Notes under the pieces: model-generated
The model's input: only the letters and a program-made list of their open reading frames with translations
Database searches by the model: none
What the model was told of the DNA's origin: nothing
Origin: an uncultured Oscillospiraceae bacterium
Lineage (GTDB): Bacteria; Bacillota_A; Clostridia; Oscillospirales; Oscillospiraceae
Length of the DNA stretch: 18,564 nucleotides
Direction of reading: 5' to 3'
Assembly (NCBI GenBank): GCA_910579155.1
Contig: CAJTTS010000066.1
Coordinates: forward strand, 1 to 18,564
Translations under genes and position numbers: made by a program
Shown: positions 6,232 through 14,329 of the stretch, piece after piece
How positions within the stretch are numbered: the first letter of the stretch is position 1
How the letters are laid out: each line of letters starts with the position of its first letter

Positions 6232-6594
6232 TTAATTATTGTTTGCGTCCAGCGCATCGGCCCACTCTTTTTCCCGGAAGCCCACCAGCACAAAATCGTC
6301 TCCCACCAGGATGGGCCGCTTCACCAGCATCCCATCGGCAGCCAGCAGGGTGAGTTGCCCCTCCTCGTCCATTCCGGGCAGCCTGTCCTTCAGCCCCAGT
6401 TCCTTGTATTTCAAACCGCTGGTGTTGAAAAACTTTTTCAGCGGCAGGCCGCTGCGCCCGTACCAGTCCTTCAACTCATCCAAGGTGGGCGCGTCCTCCT
6501 TGATATGCCGCGCTGTAAACGCGGCCCCACGCGCTTCCAGCCATTTCCGGGCCTTTTGGCAGGTAGAGCATTTTGGATATTCAATGAACAGCAT
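6232..6594 (-). CDS. ArsC/Spx-family thioredoxin-fold protein
   Basis: This 120-residue protein belongs to the ArsC/Spx/YffB family. The start MLFIEYPKCSTCQKARKWLE carries a CxxC pair (C9, C12) at the redox position, followed by the family segment IKEDAPTLDELKDWYGRSGLPLKKFFNTSGLKYKELGL and the RPILVGDDFVLVGF motif near residues 93-106. The cis-proline element RPIL is intact. It is probably a thiol reductase or a regulator-like protein. The arsenate-reductase label is a family name, not a demonstrated activity, and there is no ars gene nearby. The ATG has AAGGAGG upstream. It is co-transcribed with the aldo/keto reductase gene, 14 bases apart, most likely from the minus-strand promoter near 6739-6768. 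Confidence 0.9.
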   Translation of the reverse strand: MLFIEYPKCSTCQKARKWLEARGAAFTARHIKEDAPTLDELKDWYGRSGLPLKKFFNTSGLKYKELGLKDRLPGMDEEGQLTLLAADGMLVKRPILVGDDFVLVGFREKEWADALDANNN

Positions 6595-6725
6595 GACATT
6601 TCCTCCTTACGGCGTTTTTATAAGTGTTCCCTGCTTCGGTAATACCCGGAAGGGGCGCAAGCTGATCGCTGCAAGTCCCTCCCCGCGTGCGGTCAAATAG
6701 GCACGGCTTCGTTTCAGCCCATCTG

Positions 6726-6738
6726 TTATTATACTGGT
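6726..6738. repeat. 13-bp inverted repeat, left copy
   Basis: TTATTATACTGGT here is the exact reverse complement of ACCAGTATAATAA at 6831-6843. The left copy lies just downstream of the -10 box of the minus-strand promoter, over its predicted transcription start. Confidence 0.85.
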
Positions 6739-6768
6739 ATTTTATCAAACAGGAGGAAACGATGTCAA
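6739..6768 (-). promoter_or_regulatory. Promoter of the ArsC-like/aldo-keto reductase operon
   Basis: On the minus strand TTGACA (6763-6768) and TAAAAT (6739-6744) are 18 bases apart. It would give a leader of roughly 140 bases before the ATG at 6594. A second TATAAT lies directly downstream inside the 13-bp repeat but lacks a well-placed -35 box. Confidence 0.65.
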
Positions 6769-6815
6769 CCACGGCAATCATGGCTAAGTATTTTCTTTAC
6801 CGCACGAATGCTTGA
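6762..6815 (+). CDS. Possible 17-aa leader peptide or gene-start remnant
   Basis: AGGAGG lies five bases before an ATG that opens a frame reading MSTTAIMAKYFLYRTNA and then TGA. The ribosome site is as strong as those of the real genes. The start codon overlaps the -35 box of the minus-strand promoter, and the stop codon lies inside the TTGACA of the plus-strand promoter. It may be a leader peptide or the surviving start of a deleted gene. No function can be assigned. Confidence 0.4.
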   Translation: MSTTAIMAKYFLYRTNA

Positions 6816-6841
6816 CAGGATTCCATCTGAACCAGTATAAT
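6812..6841 (+). promoter_or_regulatory. Consensus promoter facing the glycerate kinase remnant
   Basis: TTGACA (6812-6817) and TATAAT (6836-6841) are 18 bases apart on the plus strand. The gene it once drove starts at 6895 and is now broken. The -10 box is inside the right copy of the 13-bp repeat. A further ACCAGACTATAAT lies at about 6871-6883. Confidence 0.8.
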
Positions 6842-6843
6842 AA
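6831..6843. repeat. 13-bp inverted repeat, right copy
   Basis: ACCAGTATAATAA is the partner of the copy at 6726-6738, 92 bases away in the opposite direction. This copy contains the -10 box of the plus-strand promoter. Confidence 0.85.
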
Positions 6844-6894
6844 AGCGCCTGGTATATGTCGGTGGAACGGACCAGACTATAATGGAGGCTGTTC

Positions 6895-7395
6895 ATGAAC
6901 CAAAGGTTGAAGTCAGATGCGGAAGACATTGTTCGATCAGCCATCGCCGCAGTACGGCCTGACGAAGCGATACAACGTGCCTTGGCCGGGTTCCGGCCTG
7001 AAGGACGGGTGTTTTTGGCGTCGGTGGGCAAAGCCGGGTGGCAGATGGCCTGGTCTGCGGTGGGGACATCGCGGAGATAAACACGATCCGCAAGCGGCTG
7101 TCTGCCGTGAAAGGCGGCCGCCCACCGGACGATTCCGCTGCCGCCTAATCCGGCCGCTGCGCTGGCGGAGGAGAAGAAGCGGAGCAACAGTCTTTTTGTA
7201 ATCCACGCTCCGACGGGCGGCATATCAGCTACCAGGGGATGTGAAACATCGTGAACATCATCCAACCGGCGGGGGCCTATGACCGGGGCGCAGCAGGCAA
7301 CGCGGGAGGCCAGCGAAAAAAACCGGGATGTTGGGCACGGTGCTCACGGAAAGGGTCTATCCTGCGAGGCGAACGGCATCCGCCCGGGCCGTGTG
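6895..7395 (+). pseudogene. Degraded glycerate 2-kinase (MOFRL family) gene
   Basis: The first 55 or so codons read like the N-terminus of a MOFRL-type glycerate 2-kinase (DAEDIVRSAIAAVRPDEA, then GRVFLASVGKAGWQMA), after a good GGAGG site and ATG. The frame then ends at 7080. In another frame, 7065-7121 encodes DIAEINTIRKRLSAVKGGR, which belongs more than 100 residues further along in intact family members. A weak third match (LGTVLTER in one frame and SCEANGI in another) lies at about 7334-7381. An intact gene would need about 1.3 kb. Internal deletion and frameshifts are therefore clear for the first two segments and tentative for the third. A consensus promoter still precedes it. The stretch from 7396 to 7530 holds nothing I can support. 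Confidence 0.75.
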
Positions 7396-7530
7396 CGTCA
7401 GGCGGGAACTGTCCCTTAGGTATGGGAAACGGCCGCTTAGGGAAAGCTAATTACATTTGTAGCCGATTTTGTTCATAATTATGGCATACCACTATCGGTG
7501 ATATTGTTTGGGAACGGGGAGGGAGACGAA

Positions 7531-9450
7531 ATGAGAACGCATATTGCGCTCATGGACGGCTGGAGTTTTACGAAGCCGGGGGAGGAGGAAGTTACGGTGG
7601 ACCTTCCCCACACCTGGAACGGCGTGGACGGACAGGACGGGGGAAACGACTATTGGCGGGGGACGTGCATATACCGCAAGAGCTTCCCAAAGCCGGATTT
7701 CGCGGCGGACCAGCGGGTCTATCTGGAATTCCGGGGGGTGAACGCGTCCGCCGCGGCGGAGCTGAACGGACAAGCTGTGGGAAGCCATGACGGCGGCTAC
7801 TCCACCTTTCGCTGGGATGTGACGGATTTTCTCCGGGAGGAGAATCAGCTCACCGTCCGCGTGGATAACAGCGTCAACGACCGGGTATATCCCCAAAAGG
7901 CAGATTTTACCTTCTACGGCGGCATCTACCGGGATGTGCTGCTGGTGGTGGTGAATCAGGATCACTTCGACATGGATTACTATGGGGGTGCCGGCCTCAA
8001 GGTCACCCCGGCTGTAGAGGGCAAGGACGGCAGGGTGCGGGTAGAGGCCTTTCACCACGTGGACGGCGCCCGGGTGAAAATTGACCTGCTGGACGCCAAC
8101 GGAAAGATCGTGGCCTTCGGCACAGGGACGGATATCACCATCGCCGTGGCCAACGTGCGGCTGTGGGACGGCGTGGACGACCCGTACCTCTACACCTGCC
8201 AAGCCACGCTGATGGTGGACGGCAGGGAGGTGGACCGAGTTTCCACCCGCTTCGGCGTGCGCACCTTTTCCGTGGACCCGAAGAAAGGATTCTTCCTCAA
8301 CGGGAGAAGCTACCCGCTCCACGGTGTCTCCCGCCACCAGGACTGGAAGGGGATCGGAAACGCCGTCACAAGGGAACACCACGACGCGGATATGGCCTTG
8401 ATCCGGGAGATGGGGGCCAATACCATCCGTCTGGCCCACTATCAGCACGACCAGTATTTCTACGACCTGTGCGACCGGTACGGTATGGTGGTGTGGGCGG
8501 AAATCCCGTACATTTCGGAACATATGCCCAACGGACAGGTCAACGCCGTCTCCCAGGCCAAGGAGCTGGTGATTCAGAACTACAACCACCCCTCCATTGC
8601 GGTGTGGGGCGTGTCCAACGAAATCACCATTTCCACCAAGGATAAGGCCGATATGCTGGACAACCACCGGGCGCTCAACGACCTGTATCACCGGCTTGAC
8701 CCCACCCGGCTTACCACCCTGGCCTGCTACGCGATGTGCGGGCCCTTCAACCGGTCCGCCCACATCACCGACGTGGTGAGCTGGAACCTGTATTTGGGCT
8801 GGTACGTGCCGGGGTTGTTCCTCAACGACCTGTGGATGGGTTTCTTCCACCTGTGTTATCCCAAACGTCCCCTGGGGTACTCGGAGTACGGCTGCGAGGC
8901 CATGCCCAACCTTCACACCTCCAAACCGAGGCGGGGCGACCACACGGAGGAATACCAGTGCGTGTACAACGAGTATATGTTGGGCTGCTTTGCCAGGCAT
9001 CCCTACCTGTGGGCCACCCACCTGTGGAATATGTTCGACTTTGCGGCGGACGCGAGGGACCAGGGCGGTGAGCCGGGGATGAACCACAAGGGTTTGGTTA
9101 CCTTCGACCGAAAGATCAAAAAGGACAGCTTCTATCTCTACAAGGCCTGGTGGAGCGACGAGCCCTTCGTCCACATCTGCGGGAGGCGCTATGTGGACCG
9201 GCCCGAGGCGGTCACCACAGTGAAGGTGTACTCCAACCAAAACCGGGTTGCCCTTTACGCCAACGGAAAATTGGTGGAGGAGAAGCCCGGCGACAAGGTA
9301 TTCAAGTTCCGGGTCCCGCTGGAGGGCGGGGTGGAGTTGAAAGCGGTGTCCGGAGGGCTCGCGGACATTTGTGCCATCCGCCGGGCGGATAAGCCCAACC
9401 CGGACTACAAGCTCCGGGGAAAAAGCTCCAACAGCGCGAATTGGGTGTAG
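7531..9450 (+). CDS. Glycoside hydrolase family 2 enzyme
   Basis: This 639-residue protein is a GH2 retaining beta-glycosidase. It has a sugar-binding jelly-roll domain (about 1-145, with YRKSF and WDVTDFL), an Ig-like domain (about 150-245), a TIM barrel (about 250-545) and a DUF4982-like beta domain at the C-terminus (about 560-615). The acid/base is E364 in GVSNE and the nucleophile is E452 in GYSEYG. The HGVSRHQDW and IRLAHYQHD motifs are intact. There is no signal peptide, so it should act in the cytoplasm. The ATG at 7531 is preferred over GTG at 7498 because GGGAGG lies just upstream of it. Beta-galactosidase or beta-glucuronidase specificity cannot be told from the sequence. It leads a locus with a GH3 enzyme and a GPH symporter. 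Confidence 0.92.
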   Translation: MRTHIALMDGWSFTKPGEEEVTVDLPHTWNGVDGQDGGNDYWRGTCIYRKSFPKPDFAADQRVYLEFRGVNASAAAELNGQAVGSHDGGYSTFRWDVTDFLREENQLTVRVDNSVNDRVYPQKADFTFYGGIYRDVLLVVVNQDHFDMDYYGGAGLKVTPAVEGKDGRVRVEAFHHVDGARVKIDLLDANGKIVAFGTGTDITIAVANVRLWDGVDDPYLYTCQATLMVDGREVDRVSTRFGVRTFSVDPKKGFFLNGRSYPLHGVSRHQDWKGIGNAVTREHHDADMALIREMGANTIRLAHYQHDQYFYDLCDRYGMVVWAEIPYISEHMPNGQVNAVSQAKELVIQNYNHPSIAVWGVSNEITISTKDKADMLDNHRALNDLYHRLDPTRLTTLACYAMCGPFNRSAHITDVVSWNLYLGWYVPGLFLNDLWMGFFHLCYPKRPLGYSEYGCEAMPNLHTSKPRRGDHTEEYQCVYNEYMLGCFARHPYLWATHLWNMFDFAADARDQGGEPGMNHKGLVTFDRKIKKDSFYLYKAWWSDEPFVHICGRRYVDRPEAVTTVKVYSNQNRVALYANGKLVEEKPGDKVFKFRVPLEGGVELKAVSGGLADICAIRRADKPNPDYKLRGKSSNSANWV

Positions 9451-9499
9451 TGAGGAAGCGCGAGCGTAGGCGCATAGGGGAGCTTGGAGTGTAGCGAGG

Positions 9500-9535
9500 G
9501 CAAAAGCCCAGCCGCCGCAGTGCGGCGGGTTTTGC
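9500..9535 (+). terminator. Terminator-like hairpin after the GH2 gene
   Basis: CCGCCGC and GCGGCGG (9512-9528) form a 7-bp stem with an AGT loop. Outside it GCAAAAGCCC can pair with GGGTTTTGC with one bulge, and the right arm has four T. This may stop or attenuate transcription between the GH2 and GH3 genes. It is part of the repeat, so its role is uncertain. Confidence 0.5.
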
Positions 9536-9568
9536 ACGAGACGGAGCGAAAGCGACCCGGCCATGCGC

Positions 9569-9592
9569 CCAACGGGAGCGTGACAAGGAAGC
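9569..9592 (+). repeat. 24-bp direct repeat, copy 1
   Basis: This copy starts CCAACGGGAGCG and ends AAGGAAGC. It is identical to the stretch at 9702-9725, 133 bases downstream. Confidence 0.9.
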
Positions 9593-9701
9593 GCGAGCGT
9601 AGGCACGCCGCCTCGGATGGACCGAAGCGAGGCCGAGCGCAGAGCCGCGTAGCGGCTCGGAGACCAGGCCGAGTCGGAGGGAAGCCGAGGCGAAAGCGTG
9701 T

Positions 9702-9725
9702 CCAACGGGAGCGTGACAAGGAAGC
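9702..9725 (+). repeat. 24-bp direct repeat, copy 2
   Basis: Identical to copy 1 at 9569-9592. It ends 38 bases before the GH3 start codon, just upstream of the ribosome binding site. Confidence 0.9.
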
Positions 9726-9763
9726 ATGAAAAGCCGTGCCAAAAGAAAAGGAGGAGTCTTGAG

Positions 9764-12700
9764 ATGGATGAACAGAAGGCCCGGAGAAAAGAACAGAAGC
9801 GCGCATACAAAAAGGCAAAACGCAAGCATATCCTGTTGTGGAAGGCGCTGGCCATCGTGCTGGCGGTGCTGACGGTGATCGCCACACCCGTCAACGTCAT
9901 CCTGCACATGTTCGACAACACGGTGGCGGCCTTTGTGGGGGGCGCTTTCTGGGAGCTGGAAAACCCGGACCCGCATGCGGAATACTTCCGCGGAGACTTT
10001 GCCACCGTGGAGGAGATGATCGACTACGGCCTGGAGGTCTGCCGGCAGGTGGAGGCCGAGGGCGCGGCCCTGCTGATGAACAAAAGCGGCGTCCTGCCCC
10101 TGGGCGAGGGGGCCAAGGTGAGCTGCTTCTCCACCTCCTCCGTCAACCTGGTCTACGGCGGAACCGGCTCGGGCAACATCGACGCTTCCACCGCCGACAC
10201 CCTCAAGACCGCCCTGGAGAAGTCCGGCGCGTCCGTCAACGACACCCTGTGGAGTTTCTACACCCAGGGCCCCGGCAAGGACTACGTCCGGGACAGCGGC
10301 AGCTTCACCTCCGGCGCGGCGGTGGGCGAGGCCCCCTGGTCCGCCTACACCGATGAGGTGAAAAGCTCCGTGGCGGAGTACGGCGACGCGGCCATCGTGG
10401 TGCTGTCCCGGGTGGGCGGCGAGGGCGTAGACCTGGAGTTCCAAAGTAGCAACTACCTGGCCCTGGACGAAAACGAAAAGGACCTGATGAAAAACCTGGC
10501 GGACATGAAGGCGGCGGGCGCCGTCGAAAAGATCGTGCTGCTGCTGAATACCGCCAACCCCCTCCAGGTGGATTTCCTGAAGGACAACCAGTACGATGTG
10601 GACGCCTGTTTGTGGATCGGCGACGTGGGCATTACCGGGATCAACGCCGTGGCCGATATCCTCACGGGTAAGGTCAACCCCTCCGGCAGCCTGGCGGACA
10701 CCTATTGCTATGACAACTACTCCGCCCCCGCCATGGCCAACTTCGTGCCCACCACGTATGAGGGCTATACCAAAGGCGACGTGCCCGACAACGCCAAAAG
10801 CTATATGATCTACCAGGAGGGCATTTACGTCGGCTACAAATATTACGAGACCCGGTACGAGGACGCGGTGATGGGCACCGGAAACGCCGGTGGATATAAC
10901 TACCATAATGACGTAGCCTTCCCCTTTGGCTATGGGCTGAGCTACACCACCTTTGAGTACAGCGATTTCGGCGTGGCGGGGCAGACCGGCGAGAGCTATA
11001 CCTTCACCGTCACGGTGACCAACACCGGCGGCGTCCCCGGTAAAGAGACGGTGCAGCTCTACGCCCAGACCCCGTACACGGACTACGACAAGCAGAACGG
11101 CGTGGAGAAGGCCGCCGTCCAGTTAGTGGGCTTCGGCAAGACCAAGGAGCTGGCCCCCGGCGCGTCTGAAACGCTGGAGATCACCGTAAGCAAGCGGGAC
11201 CTGGCCGCCTATGACGCCTATGGCGCGGGCACCTATATCCTGGACGCGGGGCTGTACCACTTCACCGCCGCCACCGACGCCCATGACGCGGTGAACAATA
11301 TCCTGGCCGCCAAGGGCTACACCAGGGCCGACGGCATGGACGGGGACGGCGACTCCAGCCGTGTGACCACCATTCAGGAGGGCGGCGAGGGTCCCACCGC
11401 CTTTGTCCCCCCAGACGCCCAGCCGGACACTACCACCTTTGCTATTGCCGCCAACGGCACGCCCATCGTCAACCGGCTGTCCGCCGCCGACCCCAATCTT
11501 CACGAGGGCGTGGATGCCGAGGTGAGGTGGGTCAGCCGCAGCGACTGGAGCGGCACCCTGCCCACCGAGATCGTGAAGATCACCCTCAGCAACGCGCTCA
11601 AGCGGGAGCTCCAGGACGTGCGGTATGACCCGGCGGACTACGCTGCGGTGGACATGCCCGCCATGGGGGCCAAGAACGGCTTGAAGCTGTACGACATGAT
11701 CGACAAGGACTACGACGATCCCCAGTGGGACGCCCTGCTGGACCAGCTCACCTTCGACGAGATGGTGTCCCTCATCGGCGACGCCTTCCACTGGACCATG
11801 CCCGTCAAATCCGTCGAGGCCCCCGGTACCCGGGACGAGAACGGCCCCCAGGGCCTCACCGCCTCCCTGATCGGCTCCGGCTCTACCCAACTGGCCGCCA
11901 CCGCTTTCACCTCCGAGGACGTGATGGCCGCCACCTTCAACGTGGAGCTGATGGCCGAGGTGGGCAAGGTCATCGGCAACAACTGCCTGGAGGCGGGCAT
12001 CGCCTGCCTCTACGGCCCTGGCAATAACATCCACCGCACCCCCTACGGCGGGCGTAACTTTGAGTATTACTCTGAGGACGGCTTCCTGTCCGGGGCCATC
12101 TCCGCCCCCGAGGTGGCCGCCATCCAGGCCAAAGGCGTCCACGTGGTGATGAAACACTTCGCCCTCAACGACTGCGAGCAGGACCGCATTGGCCTGGGGG
12201 TGTGGCTCAACGAGCAGGCCGCCCGTGAAATCTACCTGAAAGCCTTCCAGACCCCCATTGAGGCGGGCGGCAACGGCGTGATGATGGCCTACACCCGCTG
12301 GGGCGCCCAGTGGTCCGGCGGCAACCAGGGCCTGGGGGAGATCCTCCGGGAGGAGTGGGGCAGCCAAGGCATGAACATCACCGACAATGTGCTGACCACC
12401 TATGTCAACGGCCCAGACGGCATTCTGGCGGGGACCTCCATCTACGACGCCATGATGCCCTACGTCACCCGGGGCCTGCCCAAGTATAAAAACGACCCGG
12501 TGATTGTGGCCGCCATGCGGGAGGCCTGCCACCACAACCTGTACGCCATCGCCAACTCCTGCGGTATGAACGGCGTGGGCAAGGACACCACCATCAAGCT
12601 CACCGAGCCCAACGTAGTAACCCAGGTGATGATTATCAACTGCGCTCTGGCGTTCTTCCTGCTGGTGTGCGTGGTGATGTGGGTGCTGGGCGTATGCAAG

Positions 12701-12769
12701 CTGCGCAAGACACCGGAGTACGCCGCCTACAAGGGGCAGAAAAAGGGCGGGACGGAGCAAAGGGGGTGA
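9764..12769 (+). CDS. Membrane-anchored, domain-permuted GH3 glycosidase
   Basis: This 1001-residue protein is a GH3 beta-glycosidase with reversed domain order. After a basic N-terminus comes a membrane segment (about 22-48). The GH3 C-type alpha/beta domain follows (about 85-350, with EGAALLMNKSGVLPL), then a fibronectin III-like domain (about 405-475, VTVTNTGGVPGKETVQLY), and only then the GH3 N-type barrel (about 655-895). The barrel keeps NIHRTPYGGRNFEYYSEDG, KHFALND (K797, H798) and a nucleophile candidate D874 in NITDN, where many relatives have SDW or TDY. A second membrane segment (about 955-978) is followed by a basic tail. The charge pattern puts both ends inside and the catalytic part outside. 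AAGGAGG supports ATG at 9764. The substrate is a beta-glycoside, not known more precisely. Confidence 0.9.
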   Translation: MDEQKARRKEQKRAYKKAKRKHILLWKALAIVLAVLTVIATPVNVILHMFDNTVAAFVGGAFWELENPDPHAEYFRGDFATVEEMIDYGLEVCRQVEAEGAALLMNKSGVLPLGEGAKVSCFSTSSVNLVYGGTGSGNIDASTADTLKTALEKSGASVNDTLWSFYTQGPGKDYVRDSGSFTSGAAVGEAPWSAYTDEVKSSVAEYGDAAIVVLSRVGGEGVDLEFQSSNYLALDENEKDLMKNLADMKAAGAVEKIVLLLNTANPLQVDFLKDNQYDVDACLWIGDVGITGINAVADILTGKVNPSGSLADTYCYDNYSAPAMANFVPTTYEGYTKGDVPDNAKSYMIYQEGIYVGYKYYETRYEDAVMGTGNAGGYNYHNDVAFPFGYGLSYTTFEYSDFGVAGQTGESYTFTVTVTNTGGVPGKETVQLYAQTPYTDYDKQNGVEKAAVQLVGFGKTKELAPGASETLEITVSKRDLAAYDAYGAGTYILDAGLYHFTAATDAHDAVNNILAAKGYTRADGMDGDGDSSRVTTIQEGGEGPTAFVPPDAQPDTTTFAIAANGTPIVNRLSAADPNLHEGVDAEVRWVSRSDWSGTLPTEIVKITLSNALKRELQDVRYDPADYAAVDMPAMGAKNGLKLYDMIDKDYDDPQWDALLDQLTFDEMVSLIGDAFHWTMPVKSVEAPGTRDENGPQGLTASLIGSGSTQLAATAFTSEDVMAATFNVELMAEVGKVIGNNCLEAGIACLYGPGNNIHRTPYGGRNFEYYSEDGFLSGAISAPEVAAIQAKGVHVVMKHFALNDCEQDRIGLGVWLNEQAAREIYLKAFQTPIEAGGNGVMMAYTRWGAQWSGGNQGLGEILREEWGSQGMNITDNVLTTYVNGPDGILAGTSIYDAMMPYVTRGLPKYKNDPVIVAAMREACHHNLYAIANSCGMNGVGKDTTIKLTEPNVVTQVMIINCALAFFLLVCVVMWVLGVCKLRKTPEYAAYKGQKKGGTEQRG

Positions 12770-12775
12770 GCGCCG

Positions 12776-14329
12776 ATGTCTGACCAGACCGTCAACCGGG
12801 CAAAACCCTATCAGATCGCCCTGTTCCCGCTGAACAACGGCGCCACCAACGTCTACTTCGTGCTGGTGCTCAGCTACGTGCTGAATTTCGGCAGCGGCGT
12901 GCTGGGTATGGCGGCGGTGTTTGTCTCGGTGATGATTACCGGGATGCGGGTGTGCGACGCCGTCACCGACCCCATTATCGGCGCGCTCATCGATAAGACC
13001 AACGGCAGATTTGGCAAATTCCGGCCCTTCATGGTGACCGGCAACCTGATTATGGCCGTTAGCGTGTTCATGATGTACGTGTTTCTGCCCATGGTGGACC
13101 CGTCCGCGATGTGGCTGCGGTACGCCGGATTCGTGGCGCTCTATTTCGTCTGGGTCATTGGGTACACCTTCCAGACCTCCTGCACCCGTTCCGGTCAGAC
13201 GGTGCTTACCAACGACCCCAACCAGCGGCCCATGTTCACCCTGTTCAACACGGTGGGCTCGCTGGTGGGCATGGGGGCCATGCAGGTGCTGGCTCCCATT
13301 GTGGGCAAGGCCCAGGGCGGCTATAACTCCGCGGGCTTTTTCGCCACCTTGGCCCCCATCGGCATTGTGGTGTCCATGGCGCTCACCGCACTGGCGGTGG
13401 TCGGCATCTGGGAAAAGGACCGGCCCAAGTATTTCGGCGTGGGCGGGCAGCAGGAAAAAATTAAAATGTCCGAGTACGTCCAGATCATCCGGGCTAACAA
13501 GCCCATGCAGCGGCTGATGGTGGCGGGGGCGGGGTGCAAGCTGGCCTTGGCCATCGCCACCCACACGGCGGTGCTGTGCATGCTGTACGGCTGCATGATG
13601 GACAACTACGACGGGCTGTACCTGCCCATGATGATCGTGGGGTACGTGTGCTCCGCCCCGTTCTTTCTGCTCACCATCCGCACCTCCCAGAAGAAGGGAC
13701 AAAAAGCGTCCCTGGTGCGCTATGTGGGGGTGGCCCTGGCCTGCTACGCGGCGGTGCTGGCGCTGCTGCTGCTGTGGCGGCGGGGCGACCCGGCCTGGAA
13801 CCTGACCATCTATACGGGCGAGCTGTTCGGCGGGGACTTCAAGCTGTCCCTCAACCTGTACACCATCCTGTTTATCGCGTTCTTCGGTGTCGGCTACGGG
13901 GCGTACTACTCCACCGCCGATATGCCCATACCCATGGTGGCGGACTGCTCGGACTACGAGACCTACCGTTCGGGCCGGTATATCCCCGGCATCATGGGCA
14001 CGCTGTTCTCCCTGGTGGACAAGCTGGTGTCCAGTCTGGCGTCCCTGGTGGTCACCATCGCGGTGTCCTTCCTCGGCCTTTCCGCCATCCCGGACCAGTA
14101 TTCCCCCTATGTCCCCGGAATGAACTGGGTGGTGGTGGCGCTGTTCTGCGTCATTCCCATGGCGGCGTGGGTGGCCACGCTGATCGCCATGAAGGGCTAT
14201 TTCCTGACGGGGGAGCGGATGAAAACCATCCAGGCGGTGAACGCCGCCCGGAAAGAGGCCGTGGCCCGCGGTGTGGCGTTGGAGGAGGCCATGGGGTCGA
14301 TCACGGACGATACCGTATGGACTCTTTGA
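12776..14329 (+). CDS. GPH-family sugar:cation symporter (MFS)
   Basis: This 517-residue protein with about 12 membrane segments belongs to the glycoside-pentoside-hexuronide (MelB-like) symporters. It has both family signatures: DAVTDPIIGALIDKTNGRFGKFRP near residues 60-85 and ADCSDYETYRSGRYIPGIMGTLFS in the second half. The start codon is six bases after the GH3 stop, and the GGGGGTGA ribosome site overlaps that stop, so the two are translated together. It probably imports a glycoside or a sugar released by the GH3 enzyme for cleavage by the GH2 enzyme. The transported sugar is not known. The tail after the last membrane segment (about 50 residues) is hydrophilic. Its final codons overlap the sigma-factor remnant in another frame. 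Confidence 0.93.
   Translation: MSDQTVNRAKPYQIALFPLNNGATNVYFVLVLSYVLNFGSGVLGMAAVFVSVMITGMRVCDAVTDPIIGALIDKTNGRFGKFRPFMVTGNLIMAVSVFMMYVFLPMVDPSAMWLRYAGFVALYFVWVIGYTFQTSCTRSGQTVLTNDPNQRPMFTLFNTVGSLVGMGAMQVLAPIVGKAQGGYNSAGFFATLAPIGIVVSMALTALAVVGIWEKDRPKYFGVGGQQEKIKMSEYVQIIRANKPMQRLMVAGAGCKLALAIATHTAVLCMLYGCMMDNYDGLYLPMMIVGYVCSAPFFLLTIRTSQKKGQKASLVRYVGVALACYAAVLALLLLWRRGDPAWNLTIYTGELFGGDFKLSLNLYTILFIAFFGVGYGAYYSTADMPIPMVADCSDYETYRSGRYIPGIMGTLFSLVDKLVSSLASLVVTIAVSFLGLSAIPDQYSPYVPGMNWVVVALFCVIPMAAWVATLIAMKGYFLTGERMKTIQAVNAARKEAVARGVALEEAMGSITDDTVWTL

Larger units (their letters stand above)
9451..9726 (+). repeat. Repeat-rich, structured spacer between GH2 and GH3 genes
   Basis: This GC-rich spacer begins at the base after the GH2 stop codon. 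It contains a 24-bp perfect direct repeat (9569-9592 and 9702-9725) and a 19-bp perfect repeat (AGGAAGCGCGAGCGTAGGC at 9453-9471 and 9586-9604). Several hairpins are present, including GAGCCGC/GCGGCTC at 9642-9658. Many GAGCG and CGAAG words recur. It shares three ordered blocks with the region at 1170-1320, minus strand. The open frames that cross it, on both strands, are composition artefacts. It is probably a dispersed intergenic repeat rather than a gene. Confidence 0.8.

Noticed and set aside
7440..7530. A promoter and a small palindrome (ATACCAC/GTGATAT, near 7485-7503) before the GH2 gene
   Set aside because: No hexamer pair with acceptable spacing was found, and the palindrome is short and imperfect. 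A real promoter must exist, but I cannot place it.
9451..9726. A CRISPR array, because of repeated units
   Set aside because: Only two copies of each repeat exist, spacing is irregular, and there are no cas genes. The repeats are GC-rich words typical of an intergenic element.
7492..10005. An 837-codon open frame on the minus strand, antisense to the GH2 gene and the repeat spacer
   Set aside because: It is the shadow of high GC at third positions in the GH2 gene. It has no ribosome site or recognisable domain and is rich in low-complexity Val, Gly and His segments.
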